From Terrimonas sp. (GTDB taxonomy: Bacteria > Bacteroidota > Bacteroidia > Chitinophagales > Chitinophagaceae), in NCBI RefSeq assembly GCF_003075435.1, contig NZ_QCZJ01000008.1, positions 1 through 64,000 on the forward strand: a stretch of DNA of 64,000 bases, read 5' to 3'. Under the pieces are notes generated by a model. It made no database searches, was not told the origin of the DNA, and was given only the letters and a program-made list of their open reading frames with translations. Numbering within the stretch: position 1 is the stretch's first letter; each line of letters opens with the position of its first letter. Made by a program: the position numbers and the translations under genes. This document shows positions 38,300 through 45,510 of the stretch, in pieces.

Positions 38300-40498
38300 T
38301 TACTGTATTGTATACCATGTATAACTTTCCGGCTCAAGCGCAAATGTAAATTCGGCTTCATGTTTCCCGTTAAGCTGCACTGCCTGTTTTTGCTTCCCTT
38401 CTTTACTTAGTGTAGCCGTTTGCTTAAGTCCGGTATAATACAGTGGCAGTTGAATAGTGCGGGTAATTTTTTCTTTTAAAGGATTGTATAACATGATCAG
38501 CCCCTTGGTGGGCAGCTGAGGATTTACGTGCATAATGCCATCCCAATCTCTTCCATCGGCACGCCTCAGGTGTATAATATCAGCATTAAGAATATCCCTG
38601 TACTTTTTATACCAGCTTACTACATTGATAACCGTTTGTTTGGTGGCATCCGTATCATACAATCTCGGGCCGCGATAACAAGCCTGTACGCCTGCACCAT
38701 AGTATTGCATCATCAGTTGTTCGTAGTCTTTTAAATGATCATGTAATGGTTCAAGTATAGCATCCGGCCCGCCGCCCTGGTATTTGGTAAGCGGTACAAA
38801 TCCCCAGCTCATTGATGGCGTTTTCTCCCATAAGCCATCATAGATATTCTGGCGGTTCAATATTTTTTGATTTTCTCTCGGCAAAGAAAAATTCACTTCC
38901 CGGTAGCCGATCGCTATTTTGTGTGTGCCATCCAAAAAATACCAGTCAGGGGCATTGATGTATACAGCTCTTTCGTTCAGCCACCGGTATAATTCTTTTT
39001 GTATTTCCATTTGCCGCCATTGACTGTCATCTAAACCTTTATGCCCGGGGTGTGTTGTTGATGCGCAAACGTCTCCCGGATAAGGGCCATCATTCTCCCA
39101 TATATTAAAACCGGTTTTAGTAAAAAATAGTTTGATCTTGTCCCGGTATGCCAATCCCCATTTGCTGCCAAAGCAGGGCGCATTACCAAAAAAAGCGCCG
39201 CCCGGCTTACCGGTTTTGGGGTCAATTACATCTGTTTCGTCATCTATACGCCGGCTGCTGAATAAGGAATATCCGCCTATCTTAATGTTTTTGCTATGCG
39301 CATAATCTGCCAGTTTTTTCCATTTTGCAAGATTAGCTGCTGAAGAATCTTCCATATTCAAATGGCTGCCAAAACTCAGTATCAGCGCTTCATAGCCTGT
39401 AGCAGCACATTGATCAATGGCGGTATATACTTCATCATCATTTTTGCTTACCAGATGCATGAATACCGGATTTTCGGTTACCCACGGTGCTGTTATGCGA
39501 TACATTTTTCTTATTGCCAATCCCCTTCTTTCCCTGTCGTAACTATCCATTAAAAGTTCGTGCGTGCGAACAGAATTAAATGTTTCTCCCGGCTGCAGCT
39601 CAATACCCGGAGCTTTTTCCGGGTATATTTCCAGCAGGCAGGGCGTTTGGTAATTGTAGTTTACCTGCGAGGTATATGTACTGTCGGTTTTCCAATGCGT
39701 GGTTTGATCACTGATATCGTAACGCATCGCATTGTTAAAAGCATAATTGGTTTCTACATATATACCATGTTGCTTTTTCATTTCTTCCGGCGAGCCCACT
39801 ACAGCGCTTTCTTCCTCTACCGTGGCTAGAATCTCATTCACCACACGGTTTATTTTAAGTGCGGTTACTCCGTTGTTTTTTATGCTTAGCCATTTTACTA
39901 TTAAAGGAGCGTTATCATATATTTCGTAGTTAATGATAACGGTTAAGCCGGCTAATTCAGGCAATGTATTATTGTAGATAAAGCTCAGCATTTTACCATC
40001 GCCCTTTTGTGTATGAGTTGCCCACCATTTTCCGGGTTTCCAGTTAACGTATTGCGGAATATTGTCCACGCTATATTCTTTTAAATAGAAGCCGGATTGA
40101 TTTGCAGTAAGCTGCGGCAGCCATTCCGGTAAAAAATAGGCCTGTTCTTTTTGTCCGTATAACCCGCCAACATTATAATCCCTGTCATTGATGGTTATTC
40201 GGGCTTCAGCTTTTACGGCACGCAGCAATTGCTGCCCGTTGATCATATTCTGATAATCATAGCACGCAACATCAGGTGTTAACCTGAATATACGTTTTAC
40301 CAGGCCATTGTATAAAATGATGTCTTTTTTGTCTGCACTTATCCATGCCCCTGCTTTTTGCAAAACGGGAGATATGAGCCAGTCGGTAGTTAATTTCTTT
40401 TCATTGGCTTTTTGCCAGACCGGTAAGTTTTGTTGTGCCCTCAGCCCGCCGATAACAACATACAAAAATGAAATCAGCAGTATCCGTTTTTTTGTCAT
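38300..40498 (-). CDS. Alpha-galactosidase-like glycoside hydrolase (GH36-type TIM barrel)
   Basis: A secreted protein of about 732 residues from ATG 40498 (signal MTKKRILLISFLYVVIGGLRA). An N-terminal beta-rich domain (about 30-300) is followed by a TIM-barrel region with ALILSFGSHLN, KWKKLADYAHSKNIKIGGYSLF, NIWENDGPYPGD and APDWYFLDGTHK, then a C-terminal beta domain. The Asp in ENDGPYPGD and in WYFLDGTHK are candidate catalytic acids. The pattern resembles GH36-like alpha-galactosidases or alpha-N-acetylgalactosaminidases, but the exact family is uncertain. It lies 44 bases downstream of the GH123-like gene. Confidence 0.65.
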   Translation of the reverse strand: MTKKRILLISFLYVVIGGLRAQQNLPVWQKANEKKLTTDWLISPVLQKAGAWISADKKDIILYNGLVKRIFRLTPDVACYDYQNMINGQQLLRAVKAEARITINDRDYNVGGLYGQKEQAYFLPEWLPQLTANQSGFYLKEYSVDNIPQYVNWKPGKWWATHTQKGDGKMLSFIYNNTLPELAGLTVIINYEIYDNAPLIVKWLSIKNNGVTALKINRVVNEILATVEEESAVVGSPEEMKKQHGIYVETNYAFNNAMRYDISDQTTHWKTDSTYTSQVNYNYQTPCLLEIYPEKAPGIELQPGETFNSVRTHELLMDSYDRERRGLAIRKMYRITAPWVTENPVFMHLVSKNDDEVYTAIDQCAATGYEALILSFGSHLNMEDSSAANLAKWKKLADYAHSKNIKIGGYSLFSSRRIDDETDVIDPKTGKPGGAFFGNAPCFGSKWGLAYRDKIKLFFTKTGFNIWENDGPYPGDVCASTTHPGHKGLDDSQWRQMEIQKELYRWLNERAVYINAPDWYFLDGTHKIAIGYREVNFSLPRENQKILNRQNIYDGLWEKTPSMSWGFVPLTKYQGGGPDAILEPLHDHLKDYEQLMMQYYGAGVQACYRGPRLYDTDATKQTVINVVSWYKKYRDILNADIIHLRRADGRDWDGIMHVNPQLPTKGLIMLYNPLKEKITRTIQLPLYYTGLKQTATLSKEGKQKQAVQLNGKHEAEFTFALEPESYTWYTIQ

Positions 40499-40541
40499 AA
40501 AATGCATTGAGTTAGATGGGTTGTATTTTTTTCCGTAATTA

Positions 40542-42278
40542 TTATTCGTTCAATATTGCCCTGGCTTCATCAACCATTTGTTGCGCAGGAATAGTTTTCA
40601 ATTTTTGAATATCAAACTGTTTTAAAGCCGCTTCTAATTTGCTTAAAGCAACCACATTGCCCAGCCTGGTATATTCATCACGTAAAATCCTTATTTTTTC
40701 AAAATCCTGTATGCCTTCAATTAATTTTTCAAAACGTATCGAAGTTTTCGGCCCGGGATAAACCTGGTAGGTATCTCCTGCCGGCCAGGCTTTAAAACGG
40801 GAATCGGTTAATGGGTTTACCACCCAACTATTGTATGCCCATCTTAAATAACCTGTAAAACCTTTAGCAGCCGCATACCAGCCAATCCAAACATGCTCTG
40901 CAGGAGGCGAAAAGGTAAAGCCATTAGGATAGTTTTCCGTACAGCAGGTATAATATGTACTCGGCTTCCCTTCGGTAATACGCTTTTTTAACACCGCATC
41001 AGGAAAAGTAAGGTTAGATGCGATGCAATAGTCGTAAATGTATTTTTCTATTTGCGGATGATAATTGCCGGCAAGCGCGATCTTCCAGTTTTTATCAATG
41101 GTTTTAAGTATGCTTATAACCATCTGCATTGATTTCATAGGGCGTTCATCCATCGCGATGGAGGTAATGTCAAACCAGCCTTTTGCTTTAAGGTGTTGTG
41201 TAAAATCTCTCAGCATATTCGTCCAGTGCAGGTTATATTCCGCTGTGCCTATTTCGGTTTTTAATACAGTGTCTTTACCGGAAGCTTCATCAAAATAACT
41301 GAATGACAGTGCCCAGGGTACCATGCTGTAACAATTGATGCGCTGTTTGATGCCACAGTCCATTACAAAAGCAATGTATTTATCAAATACCGTATAGTCA
41401 TATCTCCATGAGCCGTCTTTTTGTTTTATCCATCGTATGAGGCTGGGAAAATCATCGTAGGTTTGATGACCCCAGGGTTCATTCATAATGCTTGCTGTAA
41501 TGCATTTTTGTCCTGCATTTGCAAGCATGGTATAATAAGACCGCATATACTCAAAATGTTTATCACTCCATAACTCAACATTGTGTACACGGGCAATTGC
41601 CGCAGGATGTTGCCAGAGGTCAAGATCAAATTTCCATTCAGCGGGTGGGGGTAATACGCGATCTTTTACAAGAATATTATAGTTCAGTGTATATGATTTT
41701 CCTGCATTGATTTTTATGGAACCGGAATATTTACCAGGCTCTGCATCAGCAGGCACAGCTACTGTTAACCAAAGCGGCCGAACATTTTTAGCGTTTAATG
41801 CAATTTGAGCAACGGTGTCTATCGCATCTGCAATGATAGATGAATCAAAGTCCTGTGGCTTACGGTAGCCGCAGCCACCTGCAAATTCATCTGTAATAAC
41901 ATAGCGAACAAAGCCTGCCTGTATATTGCCGGCGGGTATAGCTTTGTTTTTGCCATTCTTTAATTCGGTTAATGTATAAGTGATGCCGGAAATATCCTGC
42001 TTTGTCCATACCAGTATTTGTGTATGTACTTTTTCACCCCTCCATGCGGCGGATGTCCATGTTTTTTGTAGTTGTAATTGTGGCATTACATCTTTGGCAT
42101 AACGCTGATTACTGCTGGCAAAGCTTACCTCGGTGTTGCTGGTCATTTTTGCCCAGCTTTCTGCAGCCTGAGGCGATGGAATAAAAGGCTCTTCAAATGC
42201 TGCAGCGGCAGGTTGGCTGTTTTGCGCTGAGACCGTGGTATACAGGCAGACGGCGAAAATGCTCAGTATCTTTTTCAT
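40542..42278 (-). CDS. DUF4091 / GH123-like glycoside hydrolase
   Basis: A secreted 578-residue protein. ATG 42278 begins a proper signal peptide (MKKILSIFAVCLYTTVSAQ); the longer frame adds 29 unlikely residues and runs into the operator. An N-terminal beta domain is followed by a TIM barrel of the GH123 type (ITASIMNEPWGHQTYDDFPSLIRW) with a Asp-Glu pair in SIAMDERPMK, matching the substrate-assisted D-E pair of beta-N-acetylgalactosaminidases. The C-terminal DUF4091 region contains WIGWYAAAKGFTGYLRWAYNSW. First gene of a two-glycosidase operon, divergent from a LacI regulator. Confidence 0.78.
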   Translation of the reverse strand: MKKILSIFAVCLYTTVSAQNSQPAAAAFEEPFIPSPQAAESWAKMTSNTEVSFASSNQRYAKDVMPQLQLQKTWTSAAWRGEKVHTQILVWTKQDISGITYTLTELKNGKNKAIPAGNIQAGFVRYVITDEFAGGCGYRKPQDFDSSIIADAIDTVAQIALNAKNVRPLWLTVAVPADAEPGKYSGSIKINAGKSYTLNYNILVKDRVLPPPAEWKFDLDLWQHPAAIARVHNVELWSDKHFEYMRSYYTMLANAGQKCITASIMNEPWGHQTYDDFPSLIRWIKQKDGSWRYDYTVFDKYIAFVMDCGIKQRINCYSMVPWALSFSYFDEASGKDTVLKTEIGTAEYNLHWTNMLRDFTQHLKAKGWFDITSIAMDERPMKSMQMVISILKTIDKNWKIALAGNYHPQIEKYIYDYCIASNLTFPDAVLKKRITEGKPSTYYTCCTENYPNGFTFSPPAEHVWIGWYAAAKGFTGYLRWAYNSWVVNPLTDSRFKAWPAGDTYQVYPGPKTSIRFEKLIEGIQDFEKIRILRDEYTRLGNVVALSKLEAALKQFDIQKLKTIPAQQMVDEARAILNE

Positions 42279-42335
42279 CAGTATATCAGTTTCTGTTGGT
42301 GCTAAAACTACAGGTTTTACCCCGAATATCTCCCG

Positions 42336-42347
42336 GCAAACGATTGC
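42336..42347. promoter_or_regulatory. LacI-type operator between glycosidase operon and LacI gene
   Basis: GCAAACGATTGC is a palindrome with only the two bases flanking the CG centre unpaired. It lies 58 bases upstream of the glycosidase operon start and 44 bases upstream of the lacI-type gene, so it can regulate both. It differs by one base from the site at 4617-4628. Confidence 0.7.
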
Positions 42348-42390
42348 ATTATTTGTTTTATACAAATCAATTATGTTTTACCTTCATGCC

Positions 42391-43401
42391 ATGAGTGAAA
42401 AAGTACCTACCATAAAGGAGATTGCCAGAAAACTGAATATTTCTATTTCCACTGTTTCAAGGGCATTGCACGATCACCCCAGCATTGGGTTAAGAACAAA
42501 GATGCAGGTGCAGAAGCTTGCTGCTGAAATGAATTATGAGCCTAACCAAACCGCTATACAATTCAAGCAGGGTAAAACCTTTACGATTGGACTTATATTG
42601 CCCAACCTGATGGAAGAATATTTTTCGCTGGCGATTAACGGGGTAGAAGAACTTGCTTTTAAAAATAACTATAATGTGCTGATAGGACAAAGTCATGACG
42701 ACCTGGAGCGTGAGAAAAAGATTGTTGAAACCATGCGCAAGCATCGTGTTGACGGGCTGCTGGTTTCTATCTCAAAGCAAACCGGCTCTATTGAACATTT
42801 TGAGCAACTCGATAAATATAAAATACCGGTTGTTTTTTTTGATCGTGTGCCCAATGTGCCGGATATTCATTCTGTATGGTGCAGCCTGTATTACAGTACT
42901 ATTGATGCCGTTGAACTGTTGTTTAAAAAAGGGCATCAGCGGATTGGCTTTATACAAGGTCCTTTGTCACTCAATATTAAGAATGAAAGATTAGACGGAT
43001 ATATTGAAGCGCATAAACGGAATAAAATCACTTTGCAGGAATCGCTGATAGCCACTACCGATCTGTCTAAAGAATCGACCACGCAGGCACTGGAAAAGTT
43101 ATTAAGTCTGAAGAATAAACCTACCGCAATACTGGCTTTTAACGACACTGTTGCTTTGGATACTATTCAGTATGCGAAGAAGAAGAAAATGAAGATCAAT
43201 AAAGACATCAGCGTGGTTAGTTACGCCAATTGGCCTATTACAACCTATCTTGATTATCCGCCGATAGCATCTGTTGAACAGTTTCCATATGAACAGGGAG
43301 CCAGGGCAACAGAACTCTTATTCAAACTGCTTAATACAAAATCAGACCAAACCATTCCTTACGAAAACGTGGTTTTAAAAAGCGAGTTGATCATACATTA
43401 G
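42391..43401 (+). CDS. LacI-family transcriptional regulator
   Basis: Sugar-responsive DNA-binding protein of 336 residues from ATG 42391. The HTH is at the very N-terminus (TIKEIARKLNISISTVSRALHDHPSIG), with the hinge helix around AAEMNYEPNQTAIQFKQGKT. The rest is a periplasmic-binding-protein-like effector domain (FTIGLILPNLMEEYFSLAINGVEELA...ILAFNDTVALDTIQYAKKKKMKINKDISVVSYANWP). A start at 42235 would add 52 residues in front of the HTH and span the operator, so it is rejected. Likely controls the divergent glycosidase operon and, through a matching operator, the transporter genes at 3254-7358. Confidence 0.93.
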   Translation: MSEKVPTIKEIARKLNISISTVSRALHDHPSIGLRTKMQVQKLAAEMNYEPNQTAIQFKQGKTFTIGLILPNLMEEYFSLAINGVEELAFKNNYNVLIGQSHDDLEREKKIVETMRKHRVDGLLVSISKQTGSIEHFEQLDKYKIPVVFFDRVPNVPDIHSVWCSLYYSTIDAVELLFKKGHQRIGFIQGPLSLNIKNERLDGYIEAHKRNKITLQESLIATTDLSKESTTQALEKLLSLKNKPTAILAFNDTVALDTIQYAKKKKMKINKDISVVSYANWPITTYLDYPPIASVEQFPYEQGARATELLFKLLNTKSDQTIPYENVVLKSELIIH

Positions 43402-43577
43402 GCATATAGCAGGAATAGTAAGGCGCAGTAGAGCATTAGGGGAGTGGTGAGAAAGAAAAATATGTTTTTAGCTGCATTTTCAATATTTTTATTGAAATAG
43501 TAATCCTGTATCATTTGTTTTAATCCCGCTTAGTTAAACCTGTTATTGTTTCAACCATTAAATATTGCTTTGCTTCT

Positions 43578-44375
43578 ATGAGGTTTCGCCTTGTTATTAT
43601 AGCTGCTTTTAAGGAAAGCGTTATTCCCATTAATTACCAGTATCCTTTAAGCGCGGCCATTTACAAAATTATTGAGCGGGCAGACAGCATGTATGCACAG
43701 TTTCTGCATAATACCGGTTACCGGCAGAGCGGCTCGCTCAAATCATTTAAGCTGTTTACCTTTTCAGATATAAAAGTGCCTTTTAGCATTAATGGCGACC
43801 GTCTTTGCCTGCACTCACCGAAGGTTGAAGTGCAGGTATGCTTTCACCTGCCGCAGGCGGCAGAAAATTTTATCAGGGGTATATTCATAAAGCAGCAACT
43901 TGATATTGCGGATAAAAAAAGTAAGGTCCGGTTCGAAATTCAATCTGTGGAATCGCTGCAGGATCCGTTGCAGGTATACAAACCGAAGGAATTGATCAGT
44001 ATTATACTCAAACCATTGTCTCCCGTTGTGGCAGGTTTGCCTGATGAAAAAGGGAATTATGTTTTTTTAGAACCCGGGGACACCCGGTTTACTGAAAGTT
44101 TAGTATACAACTGGCGCAGTAAAATATCTGCCTGTTATGATGCTGTAACCGGCGATGGAGCATTACTGATGATGGAAGTAGTTGCAATAAAAGAGCCTTT
44201 CAAATCTAGACTAATTTGGATCAAGGCTGATACACCTGCAATGACAAAAATACGTGGCTGGCTGAATTTTGAATTAAAGGTTACTGCGGAAAGGAGATTT
44301 GTGGAGCTGTTGATGAATAGTGGAGTTGGAGTGTATAATAGTATGGGGTGCGGGTGCATGGAGGTGGTTCCCTGA
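43578..44375 (+). CDS. cas6: CRISPR endoribonuclease Cas6
   Basis: Cuts precursor crRNA inside each repeat. The 265-residue protein has the double-ferredoxin layout of Cas6: MRFRLVIIAAF as first strand, a candidate catalytic His44 in FLHNTGYRQ, SGSLKSFKLFTFSDI in domain one, and the C-terminal glycine-rich loop NSGVGVYNSMGCGCMEV. All parts are present. A partial second copy lies at 45135-45438. It is separated from cas3 by a frameshifted HTH gene and that remnant. Confidence 0.92.
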   Translation: MRFRLVIIAAFKESVIPINYQYPLSAAIYKIIERADSMYAQFLHNTGYRQSGSLKSFKLFTFSDIKVPFSINGDRLCLHSPKVEVQVCFHLPQAAENFIRGIFIKQQLDIADKKSKVRFEIQSVESLQDPLQVYKPKELISIILKPLSPVVAGLPDEKGNYVFLEPGDTRFTESLVYNWRSKISACYDAVTGDGALLMMEVVAIKEPFKSRLIWIKADTPAMTKIRGWLNFELKVTAERRFVELLMNSGVGVYNSMGCGCMEVVP

Positions 44376-44478
44376 AGGTGATCATCAATTAGGCAATCTC
44401 TGCAGTTGCATATTGCCTGGCTGCTATTTTACCATCCGCTACCGGTAAATTACTGCAGGTATGTAATAGCCATATTCT

Positions 44479-44486
44479 TATATTTG
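44479..44486 (+). promoter_or_regulatory. Bacteroidota -7 box before the HTH gene
   Basis: TATATTTG matches TANNTTTG and lies 24 bases upstream of ATG 44511. It supports that ATG as the original start of the HTH gene now split by a frameshift. Confidence 0.45.
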
Positions 44487-44510
44487 TAGCACACCGAATA
44501 ACCACCAATT

Positions 44511-44916
44511 ATGGAAAAAACAATACACCAGAAACATTAAGCGCTTTAGAGAAATGATGGGCATCAAGCAGGAAACACTCGCATTGGAGCTGGGCGATGA
44601 CTGGAACCAGAGAAAGATTTCGCTGCTGGAGCAAAAAGAAGTGATTGAACCTGGTTTACTGGAGCAGGTTGCCAGGGTGTTGAAAGTATCAACTGATGCC
44701 ATTAAAAATTTTGATGAGGAGAAAGCCGTAAATATTATTTCTAATACTTTTCACGACGAAGCTGTAGCATATGCAGAGCAATACAAATGCAATTTCAATC
44801 CTTTAGATAAGTGGGCTGAAGAAATTGCAGAGAACAGAAAACTATATGAGCGCTTACTACAAGCGGAAAAAGAAAAGATGGAATTGCTTCAAAAGCTTTT
44901 AGATAAGCACGCATAA
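44511..44916 (+). pseudogene. HTH (XRE-like) regulator with frameshift in an A6 run
   Basis: From ATG 44511 the frame stops after nine codons. Removing one A from the run at 44515-44520 joins it to the downstream frame and gives MEKQYTRNIKRFREMMGIKQETLALELG, a normal HTH start of this family. The rest reads DDWNQRKISLLEQKEVIEPGLLEQVARVLKVSTDAI, then a coiled-coil tail (LYERLLQAEKEKMELLQKLLDK). As written, only a product from the ATGs at 44554/44557 is possible, lacking the first helix of the HTH. Cause may be mutation, slippage-based expression or a base-calling error. Confidence 0.75.
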
Positions 44917-44945
44917 AATATTTTGATTACACTTTGTAATTATAA

Positions 44946-44970
44946 AAATCAGTATATTTAATACTGATTT
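44946..44970. terminator. Hairpin after the HTH gene
   Basis: AAATCAGTAT and ATACTGATTT form perfect 10-base arms around a 5-base loop, 30 bases past the HTH stop. No long T-run follows, so terminator strength is doubtful. Confidence 0.4.
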
Positions 44971-45134
44971 ATCAGTCAACCCTGATCCATTCTATCTTCA
45001 GACAAGCCTTGCAATAACCCGCATAGTTGGTTATTAATTATTATTATTATTATTTGTTTTCTGAGGTTGCATTTCAAAATGGCAATAGTTTGCCTGGTTT
45101 GAGTTACAGCGGACAGAAAAAATTCTTTTAAATA

Positions 45135-45438
45135 ATGCGTTTCAATATAACCCTTATAGCCCTGCAACTGGCAGCCAGTATTCCAGTCGCTTTGGCTGAT
45201 GATGATTGCGCCTCTTTATTATACGATCAATACTATAGGCAGAAAGGCAGCTTAAAATCCTTTAAATCTTTTATCTTCTCAGATATACACACCCCTATTA
45301 AAATTGTCGATGACAAGCAATATTTATTAACACAGCATGCAGAACTGAAGGTATGTTTCCATCTGCCACAAGCTGCAGGAAATTTTATTAAGGAATTATT
45401 CATGCTTAAGTAATTTGAAATTAAATCCGTTGCATAGA
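45135..45438 (+). pseudogene. Truncated second cas6
   Basis: The frame encodes a Cas6-like N-terminus: MRFNITLIALQLA, then YRQKGSLKSFKSFIFSDIHTP and VCFHLPQAAGNFIKELF, each matching a segment of the full cas6 (YRQSGSLKSFKLFTFSDI, VCFHLPQAAENFIRGIF). About 15 residues are missing internally. After a TAA at 45411-45413 the same frame continues FEIKSV, matching FEIQSV of cas6, and then ends at TAG. The C-terminal half with the glycine-rich loop is gone. It is a decayed cas6 left just before cas3. Confidence 0.85.
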
Positions 45439-45510
45439 AAGAAGTGCAAAAAATGGTCATAAGTGCACATTGGGGTGTGCAGAAAAGACAAAAGTATTAC
45501 ACAATTAAAT

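Noticed and set aside
44391-44418. AGGCAAT/ATTGCCT hairpin after cas6 as terminator
   Set aside because: Only 7 bp with a 14-base loop and no T-run.
45030-45058. TTA microsatellite upstream of the cas6 remnant as a phase-variable promoter element
   Set aside because: Only about five imperfect triplets, too short to argue for phase variation.
45135-45438. Second functional Cas6
   Set aside because: It lacks the C-terminal half with the glycine-rich RNA-binding loop and has an internal deletion and stop.
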